64,000 nt of DNA from Brachybacterium avium (GCF_002216795.1 NZ_CP022316.1:1550001-1614000); one strand, 5' to 3'; counted from the first letter of the stretch, positions 7,879 through 16,850 are shown. Numbers and translations are program-made. Notes: generated from the sequence alone by a model not told the origin.

Positions 7879-9167
7879 GCGGCATCTCCTGCCCCGGCGG
7901 TCCGTGCCGCCGCATCGAGGTCGTATCCGGCCAGGGCCAGCATCGCGTGCCAGCGCTCGGCGGCCAGCGCCGGTTGTTCGAGGTTGCCGGTGGTGGCGGC
8001 GAGCTCGATGGTGCGCGAGAGGTGGGGAAGGCTGCGGGCGCTGTGCATGCCGCCCACCATGGCGAACGCCTGCTGGTGGCCGTTCAGCCAGGCCAGGAAC
8101 GCCACCCCGGTCTTGTAATGGAAGGTGGGGGCGGAGAAGATGTGCCGTCCCAGCTCCTCGGAGGCATCGAGGATCCGGGTGGCCTCGGCCGGGTCCCCGG
8201 CGTCGAGCGCCTGCACTGCGGCGGAGGCCGCTGGCGCGGTGGCGGCGAAGGCCCCGAGCAGGGCGTCGGAGTACTCCCCGACCACCTGCTCTCCCCCGGC
8301 CTCGGTGGTGCAGGTGCCGTCACCCACGATGAGGTGGGAGAAGTGGAAGTCGTCGCCGGTGAGCATGCGGACCCCTTCGGGGAGCCGCTCGCGCACGGCG
8401 ACCTCCGCCGCGTCGTCCAGCAGGCTCATCTTCACGCCGCGGATCTTCGAGGGGTCCGCCTCGATGATCCGGAGCAGGGTGTCCGCCCCGACAGCGGGAT
8501 CGTCCGATCCGAAATAGCCTCCCAGCTGCGGGTCGAAGACGGTGCCCAGCCAGTGCAGGACCACCGGCCCGCTCGCGGCGTCGAGCACCCGGCGGTAGAC
8601 CTCCTCGTACTCGGCGGCCGTGGTCGCCGTGCGGGCGAGGTGGCGGCTGGCCATCAGCACCGCACCGGCGCCGGTGGCCTCGGTGGCCTCCAGCTGCTCG
8701 ATGTAGGCCTCGGCGATCTCGTCCAGGCTCAGCGAGTGCTCGCTGCGCTGGTCGGTGTTCACCCCGGCGACCATCAGGTCGCTCACCGTCGCGTCGGCCG
8801 GGAACACGGCGGCGATCTCCGGGTCGGCGAGCGCCTCGCGGGCGGCGTCGGCCGAGCGGGTGATCAGCTCCCGGGTGGCGGCGGGATCCAGGCCCATGTT
8901 GCGCTGGGCGGTGTCCATCGCGTCGGCCACCCCGAGCCCGCGGGACCACATGGTGCGGCGGAAGGCGAGGGTGGCGTCCCAGTCGATGTCGGCCGGGGCG
9001 CCGGGGGTGTTGTCCCCCTGCACCTGCGGCACCACGTGCACCGCCGCGTAGACGACGCGGGAGCGCAGAGGCGCGGTGGGGCGGGCGAAGGCGGGGGCCT
9101 GGGCGAGCGGGAGGGTGCGCAGGGAGCCGTCCTCGTCCAGCAGGGTCAGCTGCAGAGCGTCCGCCAT
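7875..9167 (-). CDS. DUF993 family protein (dihydrodipicolinate-synthase-like)
   Basis: 430 residues, matching the DUF993 family by recollection of its conserved blocks (GDNTPGAPADIDWDATLAFR, VLMASRHLARTATTAAEYEE, DPSKIRGVKMSLLDD, FSAPTFHYKTGVAFLAWLNG). DUF993 proteins are TIM-barrel, DHDPS/aldolase-like, and occur in actinobacterial sugar clusters beside Gfo/Idh dehydrogenases and xylose-isomerase-like proteins, exactly as here. VKMSLLDD could hold a Schiff-base-type Lys (inference). The start at 9167 has GGAGG upstream and lies 2 bases after the stop of the Gfo/Idh gene. No reaction has been firmly assigned to the family to my knowledge. Confidence 0.82.
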   Translation of the reverse strand: MADALQLTLLDEDGSLRTLPLAQAPAFARPTAPLRSRVVYAAVHVVPQVQGDNTPGAPADIDWDATLAFRRTMWSRGLGVADAMDTAQRNMGLDPAATRELITRSADAAREALADPEIAAVFPADATVSDLMVAGVNTDQRSEHSLSLDEIAEAYIEQLEATEATGAGAVLMASRHLARTATTAAEYEEVYRRVLDAASGPVVLHWLGTVFDPQLGGYFGSDDPAVGADTLLRIIEADPSKIRGVKMSLLDDAAEVAVRERLPEGVRMLTGDDFHFSHLIVGDGTCTTEAGGEQVVGEYSDALLGAFAATAPAASAAVQALDAGDPAEATRILDASEELGRHIFSAPTFHYKTGVAFLAWLNGHQQAFAMVGGMHSARSLPHLSRTIELAATTGNLEQPALAAERWHAMLALAGYDLDAAARTAGAGDAA

Positions 9168-9169
9168 GC

Positions 9170-10333
9170 TCACACCTCCGTCAGCGGGTCGAGGGCGATG
9201 CGGCGGCCCTCGGCGGAGCTGGTCAGGCCGGCCTCGGCCAGGCGCACGCCGCGCGCGCCGGAGAGGAAGTCGAAGGGGTATTCCCTGCCTTCGATGTAGT
9301 GGCGCAGGAAGTCCTCCCACTGCACCTTGAAGCCGTTGTCGAAGCCGTCGGGCCCGGCGTTGTCGGGCACCTCGATCCAGTCCTCGTAGTAGTTGTGCGA
9401 GTCCTTGACGTCGGGGTTCCACACCGGCTTCGGGGTGGCCTCGCGCGGCTGGACGCGGGCGCCGTGCAGGCCCACGACGGCGCTGCCCTTGGTGCCGTCG
9501 ACCTGGAACTCGACCAGCTCGTCGCGGTGGACGCGGACGTCCCAGCTGGAGTTCATCTGCACCACGGTGCCGCCCTCGAGGCGGAAGACGCCGTAGGCCG
9601 CGTCATCCGCGGTCGCGGTGTACTCCTGGCCCTTCTCGTCCCAGCGCTGCCCGATGTGGGTGGCGGTCTGGGCGTAGACGTCCTCGATCCGGCCGAACAG
9701 CTCCTCGATGACGTAGTTCCAGTGCGGGAACATGTCGGCGACGATGCCGCCGCCGTCCTCGGAGCGGTAGTTCCAGGAGGGACGCTGAGCGGTCTGCCAA
9801 TCGCCCTCGTAGACCCAGTAGCCGAACTCGCCGCGCACCGAGAGGATCTCGCCGAAGAAGCCGGAGTCGATCAGGCGGCGCAGCTTGAGCAGCCCGGGCA
9901 GGTAGAGCTTGTCGTGCACGACGCCGTTGACGGTGCCGTGCTGCTTCGCCAGCTTCGCGAGCTCGAGCGCGTCCTCGAAGGTCTCGGCGGTGGGCTTCTC
10001 GGTGTAGATGGCCTTGCCGGCGGCGATGGCCTTCTTGAGGTTCGCGACGCGCAGGTTGGTCACCAGGGCGTCGAAGTAGACCTCGTAGTCGTCGTCGGCG
10101 AGGGCCTCGTCGACGTCGGTGGTCCAGTTCGTCAGCCCGTGGCGCGCGGCGACCGCGGCGAGCTTCTCCTCGTTGCGGCCCACCAGCAGCAGATCCGGCA
10201 CCAGACGATCGCCGTCGGCGAGCTCGACGCCGCCCTGCTCCTGGATCGCGAGCAGCGAGCGCACCAGGTGCTGGCGGTAGCCCATGCGGCCGGTGGCCCC
10301 GTTGACGATGATCCCGATCCTGCGTTCTGCCAT
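9170..10333 (-). CDS. Gfo/Idh/MocA family oxidoreductase
   Basis: 387 residues. The N-terminal Rossmann domain has IIVNGATGRMG (residues 7-17), and the catalytic EKP motif is in YTEKPTAE around residue 110. The C-terminal Gfo/Idh alpha-beta domain contains the substrate region (GGGIVADMFPHWNYVIEELFG) with a His. It oxidises or reduces a sugar or sugar acid with NAD(P). It is the first gene of a three-gene operon with DUF993 and a TIM-barrel isomerase, and is divergent from the fucosidase. Two LacI-type operators lie in the 267-bp shared promoter region, so expression is probably induced together with the fucosidase. Confidence 0.88.
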   Translation of the reverse strand: MAERRIGIIVNGATGRMGYRQHLVRSLLAIQEQGGVELADGDRLVPDLLLVGRNEEKLAAVAARHGLTNWTTDVDEALADDDYEVYFDALVTNLRVANLKKAIAAGKAIYTEKPTAETFEDALELAKLAKQHGTVNGVVHDKLYLPGLLKLRRLIDSGFFGEILSVRGEFGYWVYEGDWQTAQRPSWNYRSEDGGGIVADMFPHWNYVIEELFGRIEDVYAQTATHIGQRWDEKGQEYTATADDAAYGVFRLEGGTVVQMNSSWDVRVHRDELVEFQVDGTKGSAVVGLHGARVQPREATPKPVWNPDVKDSHNYYEDWIEVPDNAGPDGFDNGFKVQWEDFLRHYIEGREYPFDFLSGARGVRLAEAGLTSSAEGRRIALDPLTEV

Positions 10334-10424
10334 GTCTGTCTCCTGCGCTTCCTGTGATGCCCGAATGCCGGGCGGCCGACGGGCGGTCCGGGCGCCTGGT
10401 GGCGACCGCTGCCGCCCTCAGGAC

Positions 10425-10438
10425 GGCAACCGCTTTCC
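10425..10438. promoter_or_regulatory. LacI-family operator, proximal to the Gfo/Idh operon
   Basis: GGCAACCGCTTTCC fits the same pattern as the sites at 1360 and 10481 (GGYAANCGCTTNYC). It lies about 90 bp upstream of the Gfo/Idh start. Confidence 0.55.
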
Positions 10439-10480
10439 ATGCCTCCAGTCAAACATGTTCCCGCACAGTGGGCAAGCGCT

Positions 10481-10494
10481 TGTCGATGTGATCG
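10481..10494. promoter_or_regulatory. LacI-family operator, central in the fucosidase/oxidoreductase divergent region
   Basis: GGCAAGCGCTTGTC contains the perfect palindrome CAAGCGCTTG, the strongest of the three sites in this locus. A paired arrangement 56 bp from the 10425 site would allow repression of both divergent transcripts. Confidence 0.65.
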
Positions 10495-10600
10495 CGCCCT
10501 CGACACCGCCCCGGAGCACACATAGGATGATTTTTGACACAAAGCGGCGAACCTGCCCGTGACCACAGGACTCCCTACTCGACTCCCCGGAGGACATCGC

Positions 10601-12898
10601 ATGTCACCGAGCACCACCCTTTCGCGCAGCTGCCCGGCCGAGCGCTGGCTCGAGGCGCTGCCCCTCGGCAATGGTCGGATCGGTGTGATGGCGTGGGGCG
10701 ATCCGCACCGGGCCCGCTTCAGCCTGAACGACTCCACCCTGTGGTCCGGATCCCCGCAGTCCACCCAGCGGTGGCGCACCTCCGCCGAGGAGGCGACCCG
10801 CCTCCGGGAGCGGACGCGCGAGCTGTTCCTGGCCGGAGAGATCACCGCCGCGCAGGACCTGCTCGAGCAGCTCGGCACCGCCTGGTCGCAGGCGTACCAG
10901 CCGGTCGGGGAGCTCGTCGTGACCCGCGAGGGCCCCGGCTCCTCCGTCCCACCCGCACCGGACGGCGACTACGAGCGCCTCCTCGACCTCGCCCAGGCCG
11001 AGCATGTGGTGCGCGCACCCGGCGGTGAGCACCTCACCCTGGTGAGCGCAGCCGACGAGGTGCTCGTCCATTCCGCCCCCTGCCCGCCCGGCACCCGGGT
11101 AGGGCTCGAGCTGACCTCGCCGCTGGTCGAGGAGCAGCGCAGCGAGGACGAGCAGGGGCTGAGCGTGGTGCTGCGCGCACCGTCCGACGCACCACCCCCA
11201 CGGCATCACGCCAGGGGGGAGCTCGCCTGGGACGAAGAGGGAGCCAGCCGGGTCGCCGTCGTGGTGCGCACCCGCGTCGAGGGCGAGCGCCTCCTCCTCG
11301 CCTGCGCGATCGTCACCACCTGGCAGGGACTGGGGAAGCAGCCGGACCGGCCCGTCGCCGAGGCCCTCGCCGAGGCGACCGAACAGGCGGAGGGCGCACT
11401 CGCCCGCGGCGAGCAGGAGCTGCGCCGCCGGCACCGGGAGACCCCGCTGCCCGGAGCGGACGCCGTCGGCCTCGAGCTGAGGGGCTCCGCGGAGGCGGAG
11501 CTGCTGTCCACGATGTTCGCCTACGGTCGGTACCTGCTCGCCGCCTCCTCGCGGGCCGGCCTGCCGCCCGCGAACCTGCAGGGCATCTGGAACGAGAAGG
11601 TGCTCGCCCCCTGGGGCTCGAACTACACGGTCAACATCAACCTGGAGATGAACCACTGGGCCGCTGGGGTCGCCCACCTGCCGGGCGCCGCCGCGGCCCT
11701 CGAGGGCTTCGTCGGGATGCTGCGGGAATCGGGCCGGGAGACGGCCCGCCGGCTCTACGGCGCCGACGGCTGGACCATGCACCACAACTCCGACCCCTGG
11801 GGGTACACCGATCCGGTGCGCGGGCTGCCGAAGTTCGCGACCTGGCCGATGGGCGGTCTGTGGCTGGAGCGGGAGCTCGATTCGATCGCCGCGTTCAGCG
11901 GCGAGGAGCCCACCGAGATCGCCGCCCGTCGGCTGCCCGCGCTGCGCGAGGTCGCGGCCTTCGCACTGGATCTCCTGCACGAGGGCCCGGGCGGCACCCT
12001 GGTCAGCTTCCCCTCGACCTCGCCCGAGAACGAGTGGATCACCGCCGAGGGCGAGACGGTCGCCCTCAGCGAGAGCACCGGGATGGATCGCTGGCTGCTG
12101 CGGGAGGTGTTCGAATCCCTGATCGCGAAGGCGGAGCTGCTGGGCCGCGGCGACGATGCGATGGTGCGTCGGGCAGCCGATGCTCTGGAGAGGATCCCCG
12201 GCCCGCGGATCGGGGCGGACGGCCGCCTGCTGGAGTGGCACCTCGACGGGGTGGGCGAGATCGAGCCGACCCATCGGCACGTCTCCCACCTGGGGGTCGA
12301 ATACCCCGGCGGGCAGCACCTGCCCCCGGAGGTGTCCGCTGCGGTGGTCACCTCGATGGAGGCCCGCGGCGATGAGGCCACGGGCTGGTCGATCGCCTGG
12401 AAGACCTCCCTGTGGGCGCGCCTGCACCGCCCGGACAAGGTCCAGGATCTGCTGGAGCTCTTCCTGCGCCCCGCAGAGACCGCGGACGGCGAGCGCAGCG
12501 GGCTGTACCCGAACCTCTTCTCCGCCCATCCCCCGTTCCAGATCGACGGGAACATCGGCATCGTCGCCGCGATCGCTGAATGCCTCGTCCAGAGCCATCG
12601 CGGCGAGATCGAGCTGCTCCCGGCCCCTGCCCCGATCCTGGCCGACGGGACCGTGCACGGCCTGCGGGCCCGCCCCGGGATCGAGCTGGATCTGAGCTGG
12701 CATGACGGCAGGCCCACCGCCGTGCGCCTGCGAGCCGTCGGCCCGGGGGCGGTGGGGACCCACCGGGTGCGGTGCGGGGAGCATCAGCTCCTGGTCGAGC
12801 TGCCTGATGAGCACCCGGTGGAGCTCGACGCCTCCGCTCTCGGCGGGAACCCGCCCGGACCGGCACACCGCAGCAACCTCCAGGGGGTCCAGGGATGA
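10601..12898 (+). CDS. Glycoside hydrolase family 95 (alpha-L-fucosidase type)
   Basis: 765 residues. GH95 hallmarks are PLGNGRIGVMAWG near residue 21, SLNDSTLWSGSP, YTVNINLEMNHW, GWTMHHNSDPWGYTD, FPSTSPENEWI and QIDGNIG. GH95 enzymes are inverting alpha-L-fucosidases acting mainly on alpha-1,2-fucosyl linkages; some prefer alpha-L-galactose. The ATG at 10601 has CCGGAGGA upstream, which is preferred over a GTG at 10559. There is no signal peptide, so it is probably cytosolic and acts on imported oligosaccharides. The stop overlaps the start of the following dehydrogenase. Two LacI-type operators lie upstream. Confidence 0.92.
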   Translation: MSPSTTLSRSCPAERWLEALPLGNGRIGVMAWGDPHRARFSLNDSTLWSGSPQSTQRWRTSAEEATRLRERTRELFLAGEITAAQDLLEQLGTAWSQAYQPVGELVVTREGPGSSVPPAPDGDYERLLDLAQAEHVVRAPGGEHLTLVSAADEVLVHSAPCPPGTRVGLELTSPLVEEQRSEDEQGLSVVLRAPSDAPPPRHHARGELAWDEEGASRVAVVVRTRVEGERLLLACAIVTTWQGLGKQPDRPVAEALAEATEQAEGALARGEQELRRRHRETPLPGADAVGLELRGSAEAELLSTMFAYGRYLLAASSRAGLPPANLQGIWNEKVLAPWGSNYTVNINLEMNHWAAGVAHLPGAAAALEGFVGMLRESGRETARRLYGADGWTMHHNSDPWGYTDPVRGLPKFATWPMGGLWLERELDSIAAFSGEEPTEIAARRLPALREVAAFALDLLHEGPGGTLVSFPSTSPENEWITAEGETVALSESTGMDRWLLREVFESLIAKAELLGRGDDAMVRRAADALERIPGPRIGADGRLLEWHLDGVGEIEPTHRHVSHLGVEYPGGQHLPPEVSAAVVTSMEARGDEATGWSIAWKTSLWARLHRPDKVQDLLELFLRPAETADGERSGLYPNLFSAHPPFQIDGNIGIVAAIAECLVQSHRGEIELLPAPAPILADGTVHGLRARPGIELDLSWHDGRPTAVRLRAVGPGAVGTHRVRCGEHQLLVELPDEHPVELDASALGGNPPGPAHRSNLQGVQG

Positions 12899-13881
12899 GG
12901 CGTCTGCTGATGGCGATGACCCCCGAGCGGGCGCTGGACGTCTGCCACCCCGCGACCCGGGCGCTGATCGAGGAGGAGTTCGCGACGACCTGGGCCTCGG
13001 CCGGTCTCGACGAGAGCGAGCTCCGGACCCTGCTCCCGGGCCAGGACATCGTCGTGACCAGCTGGGGCACGCCGCGCTTGCCCACTGATCTGCTCGGGAC
13101 GGACCGGGGCGGGCCGAGCATCATCGCCCACGCCGCAGGGACCATCAAGAACCTGGTCCCGCCGGAGAGCCTCGAGGACGTCACCGTGTTCTCGGCCGCT
13201 CCCAGGATCGCGACCTCCGTGGGCGAGTACTGCCTCTCAGCCGTTCTCACCCTGACGCGGCACCTGATCGAATCCAATGACGACGTGGTCCACGGGCGGT
13301 GGAAGTCAGATCGGCCCAGCGGCGGCGAGCTCACCGGCCGACGCGTCGGCATCGTCGGCGCCTCCTCGACGGCGCGAGAGTTCATCCGCCTGCTGGCGCC
13401 CTTCCGCACCGAGATCACCGTCCACGACCCGTTCCTCTCCCCCGCGCGAGCCGAGCAGCTCGGGGTGCGCCTGGCATCGCTCGAGGAGGTGATGGACAAC
13501 GAGATCGTCTCCGTGCACGTCCCGGCGACGCCCGCGACCGAAGGGATGATCACCGCCGAGCTGATCGCGGCGATCCCGGACGGCGCCATCGTCCTGAACT
13601 CCTCCCGCGCCGCCGCGGTGGACACCACCGCGCTGCTGGAGGCCGCGGTCTCCGGACGGCTCCTGGTCGGGCTGGACGTGTACGACGTGGAGCCGCCGCA
13701 GCTGGCGGAGTCCCTCGCCCAGGTCCCCGGGCTGCTGCTGACCCCTCATATCGCCGGGGACACGTCGGACGGCCACCGCGCCCTGACCGGATATGTCCTG
13801 GCCGATGTCAGCGACTACCTCGCCTCCGGGCGCCGCGGGCCGTCCTGGGTGGACCCGACCGCGCTCTCGATCCTGGCGTGA
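12895..13881 (+). CDS. D-isomer-specific 2-hydroxyacid dehydrogenase family protein (paralogue of the gene at 2187)
   Basis: 328 residues with the D-2-hydroxyacid dehydrogenase layout. The NAD-binding segment reads VGIVGASSTAREF, where the usual GxGxxG is degraded. The catalytic Arg region is LNSSRAAAVD, VYDVEPPQL keeps a Glu, and the His is in LTPHIAGDTSDG. ATGA overlap with the fucosidase stop indicates coupling. It probably handles an acid derived from the released sugar. The altered nucleotide-binding loop resembles that of its paralogue (GASRIG), so both may share an unusual cofactor geometry. Confidence 0.8.
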   Translation: MRRLLMAMTPERALDVCHPATRALIEEEFATTWASAGLDESELRTLLPGQDIVVTSWGTPRLPTDLLGTDRGGPSIIAHAAGTIKNLVPPESLEDVTVFSAAPRIATSVGEYCLSAVLTLTRHLIESNDDVVHGRWKSDRPSGGELTGRRVGIVGASSTAREFIRLLAPFRTEITVHDPFLSPARAEQLGVRLASLEEVMDNEIVSVHVPATPATEGMITAELIAAIPDGAIVLNSSRAAAVDTTALLEAAVSGRLLVGLDVYDVEPPQLAESLAQVPGLLLTPHIAGDTSDGHRALTGYVLADVSDYLASGRRGPSWVDPTALSILA

Positions 13882-13915
13882 GAGCGATGACCAGCCCAGA
13901 GCGCGCAGCGCCGGG

Positions 13916-13975
13916 ACGAGCACTGCAGAAACGAGCACCGCAGAGATGAGCACGACAGATCCGAGCATCGCAGCG
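13916..13975 (+). repeat. Four imperfect 15-bp tandem repeats across a start codon
   Basis: Units at 13916, 13931, 13946 and 13961 follow the pattern NYGAGCAYNGCAGAN. The ATG of the enolase-superfamily gene is the first codon of unit three. Because 15 is a multiple of three, unit changes would not shift the frame. Confidence 0.75.
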
Positions 13976-15130
13976 ACGACGGGGCGCGGAGCGCTCATCG
14001 AGTCCGTCCAGGCGTTCCACGTCCCGGTCCCCTTCCGGCGGGACTTCGTGCTGGGATCCGGCCGGGTGGGCGGTGCCGGGGCCCACGGCGATGTCATCTT
14101 CGTACGGATCGAGACCACCGACGGGACGGTCGGCTGGGGCGAGCAGCGTGCGCTGCCCAGCTGGAGCTACGAGACCGCTCGCACGATCATGGACGTGATC
14201 CACCACGATCTGGCCCCCCTGCTGCACGGGCTGACCCCCTTCGACGTCGAGCTGTTCCATCGCCGTGCGGCGAAGGCGCTGAGCCCGTCGGTCTCCCAGG
14301 GCTTCCCCTTTGCCCGCGCCGCGCTCGACGTCGCCCTCCACGACGCGGCCGGGCATCTCGCAGGCCTCCCCGTCCATCAGCTGCTGGGCGGCCGGATCAC
14401 CGAGAGCATCCCGCTGTGCAGTGCGATCGGCGTGGGACCGACGGAGGTGGTCGCCGAGCACGCCCGGGACAGCAGCGAGTACCACGCCTTCAAGGTGAAG
14501 GTCTCGGGCGATCTCGAGGCCGATCACGCCTCGATCCTGGCCGTTGTGGACGAGGTGGGCGGCAAGCCGATCTGGCTGGACGCCAATCAGTCCTACCGGC
14601 CCTCCCAGCTGCTGCGCCTGGCCCGCACCCTCGAGGACATCCCGTCCGTCCAGTGCATCGAGCAGCCGGTCCCGTCCACGGACTGGGCCGGGATGCGGCG
14701 GCTGCGGCGGGATCTCACACTGCCCCTCGCCATCGACGAGGGCAGCTTCACCGCCACCGACCTCGCCCGCTCGGCGCAGCTCGAGGCCGCCGACATGGTC
14801 GTGATCAAGGTCTGCAAGTCCGGGGGGCTGCGCGCGGCGCAGCGCACCGCGGCGGTCGCCCAGGCGCATGGGATCGAGATCCTGGCCAGCGGGCTGACGG
14901 ACTGCGGCATCGGCTTCGCCGCTGCGCTGCACCTGTTCAGCGCGATGGATCTGGCGCTGCCCGCCGAGCTCAACGGCCCGGAGCTGCTCGCCGAGCTCTA
15001 CGTGGAGGGCCTGGAGATCACCGGTGCCGTCGCGACCGTGCCCCGGGGTCCCGGTCTCGGGGTGAGGGTCGACGAGGAGCGGATCCGGGGGACCGCACTG
15101 GCCACCGCATCGGCGCGAGTGACGGACTAG
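13946..15130 (+). CDS. Mandelate racemase / muconate lactonizing enzyme family protein (enolase superfamily)
   Basis: 394 residues. The barrel shows the enolase-superfamily residues in order: KxK in FKVKVSG, Asp in WLDANQSY, Glu in CIEQPVP, Asp in AIDEGSF and a Lys in VIKVCKSGG. A Lys on both faces places it in the muconate-cycloisomerase/dipeptide-epimerase subgroup rather than the mandelate-racemase or sugar-acid-dehydratase subgroup. Its catabolic context, third gene after a fucosidase and a hydroxyacid dehydrogenase, would rather suggest an acid-sugar dehydratase or cycloisomerase, so the activity is open. The start at 13946 has only a weak purine-rich leader (GCAGAG). Confidence 0.8.
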   Translation: MSTTDPSIAATTGRGALIESVQAFHVPVPFRRDFVLGSGRVGGAGAHGDVIFVRIETTDGTVGWGEQRALPSWSYETARTIMDVIHHDLAPLLHGLTPFDVELFHRRAAKALSPSVSQGFPFARAALDVALHDAAGHLAGLPVHQLLGGRITESIPLCSAIGVGPTEVVAEHARDSSEYHAFKVKVSGDLEADHASILAVVDEVGGKPIWLDANQSYRPSQLLRLARTLEDIPSVQCIEQPVPSTDWAGMRRLRRDLTLPLAIDEGSFTATDLARSAQLEAADMVVIKVCKSGGLRAAQRTAAVAQAHGIEILASGLTDCGIGFAAALHLFSAMDLALPAELNGPELLAELYVEGLEITGAVATVPRGPGLGVRVDEERIRGTALATASARVTD

Positions 15131-15248
15131 GCACCGGGGACGGGATCTCCTCAGTGGCGTGCCCGAGTCCGACGGGATCCGTCCCCCGCATGTCCAGCGA
15201 TGGCCGTGTCGGTTCGACCGATCCGCTCCGGCAGAGGAGTCTGGGTCC

Positions 15249-16850
15249 GTGACCACGCATCAGGACATCGCCGGGACCCCGGTCCCCCACGCTCGACACC
15301 GCATCGCGGCCGCACCGGATGCCGCCGGCGGTGAACACCCCTCCCGGCGCGGCGGCAGCTCCGGGATCCTGCGGAAGATCGCCGCCGTGTCCGCGGCGAC
15401 CGCCCTGGTCGCGACCCTCGGCGCCTGCCTCACCCAGGAGGACGAGCTCCGCGTGGACCTGGTGGCCACGGCCCCCACCTCGACGGTGCTGGGCGATCAA
15501 GACGCCTCACAGACCGCCCTCGCGCTCAGCGCCAGCCTGTTCGCCGCCGCCGACGGGGCGGTGATCGCCACCGAGGACACCGTCGATGGCCTCGCCCCCG
15601 TGGCCGCCGATGCCGGCCTCCCCCTGCTGCTCGGCACCGACCGGGCGGTCGCCGACGAGCTCGGTCGCCTCGGCACGAGCACCGTGGTGACCGCCGAGGG
15701 CACCGACGTCTCGCCGCTCGGCGAGGATCTCACGGTGATGAAGATCGACCCCGATGCCGAGGACTCCGCCGACGAGCTGCCCGAGATCACGGCGGACGAG
15801 CACGTCCCCGCCATCACCCTGTTCGTCGACCCGGCGCAGGAGGGGCCGGCACAGACCATCGCCCGCGCAGAGATCGGCGCCGCCGGCGGCACCGTCGTCG
15901 AGGTGCCCGGGGGCGATCCGGGGCTCAGCAGCGCCAGCGTCGAGGCGACCAGGACCGCCGCCGGGGACGATCCGTCGACCGGGGTCCTCGCCCTCGGAGA
16001 CACCTTCGGTGCGGCCGAGGACTGGGCCTCCTCCCTGCAGCGCACCGTCACCGTCCCCGAGCTGCCCGGTGGCGGGCAGACGCTGTTCCCCGGGCGGCGC
16101 ATGATCGCCGCCTACGGCTCCCCCGGCATCCCCTCGCTCGGCATCCTCGGCGAGCAGGATCTCGAGGACTCGATCACGCGGGCGCAGGGCCTTGCCGACG
16201 AGTATGCGGGCCTCACCGAGGAGCCGGTGGTGCCGGCCTTCGAGATCATCACGACCATCGCCAGCAGCGAGCCGGGATCCGACGGGGACTACTCCACCGA
16301 GCGTGACCCCGAGATGCTGCGCGAGTGGGTCGATGCGGCCGGTGAGGCAGGGGTCTACGTCGTGCTGGATCTGCAGCCCGGGACCACCGACTTCCTCACC
16401 CAGGCGAAGCTCTACGAGGACCTCCTCAAGGAACCGCATGTGGGCCTGGCGCTCGATGCCGAGTGGCGGCTGAAGCCCGGCCAGAAGCACCTCGCGCAGA
16501 TCGGATCGGTCACGGCTGCGGAGGTCAATGAGACGGCGCAGTGGCTCGCGGACCTCACCGCGGACAACGACCTGCCGCCGAAGGTGCTCATCCTCCACCA
16601 GTTCAGCCTCTCGATGATCACCGATCGGCAGGATCTGGACACCTCCCACCCGGAGCTCGCGATCACGGTGCACGCCGACGGCCACGGCACGCCCGAGGAC
16701 AAGCTGGGGACCTGGAACGCCCTGCAGCGAGGTCTGCCGGAGGGGGTGTTCATGGCCTGGAAGAACTTCTACGACGAGGACACTCCGACCTTCGACCCGG
16801 AGCAGACCTACGAGGTCGAGCCGAGGCCCTGGTTCGTGTCCTACCAGTGA
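15249..16850 (+). CDS. Secreted lipoprotein of unknown function
   Basis: 533 residues from GTG at 15249, preceded by AGAGGAG. A roughly 40-residue Arg/Pro/Ala-rich N-region leads to a hydrophobic segment and a lipobox ending in LGAC (Cys60), so it is probably an anchored lipoprotein. After a Thr/Asp-rich stretch, the first half contains alternating beta-alpha blocks (VIATEDTVDGLAPVAADAGL, LLLGTDRAVADELGRLG) resembling a cell-wall-binding-repeat-2-like fold. The second half has VYVVLDLQPGTTDFL and LALDAEWRLKPGQ, reminiscent of a TIM-barrel hydrolase. I cannot name the family with confidence. It is followed 20 bp later by a glutaredoxin-like membrane protein. Confidence 0.78.
   Translation: MTTHQDIAGTPVPHARHRIAAAPDAAGGEHPSRRGGSSGILRKIAAVSAATALVATLGACLTQEDELRVDLVATAPTSTVLGDQDASQTALALSASLFAAADGAVIATEDTVDGLAPVAADAGLPLLLGTDRAVADELGRLGTSTVVTAEGTDVSPLGEDLTVMKIDPDAEDSADELPEITADEHVPAITLFVDPAQEGPAQTIARAEIGAAGGTVVEVPGGDPGLSSASVEATRTAAGDDPSTGVLALGDTFGAAEDWASSLQRTVTVPELPGGGQTLFPGRRMIAAYGSPGIPSLGILGEQDLEDSITRAQGLADEYAGLTEEPVVPAFEIITTIASSEPGSDGDYSTERDPEMLREWVDAAGEAGVYVVLDLQPGTTDFLTQAKLYEDLLKEPHVGLALDAEWRLKPGQKHLAQIGSVTAAEVNETAQWLADLTADNDLPPKVLILHQFSLSMITDRQDLDTSHPELAITVHADGHGTPEDKLGTWNALQRGLPEGVFMAWKNFYDEDTPTFDPEQTYEVEPRPWFVSYQ

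Noticed and set aside
10534..10539. TTGACA as a -35 box for the fucosidase gene
   Set aside because: No matching -10 hexamer at 16-18 bp; the following sequence is GC-rich and runs into the coding region.
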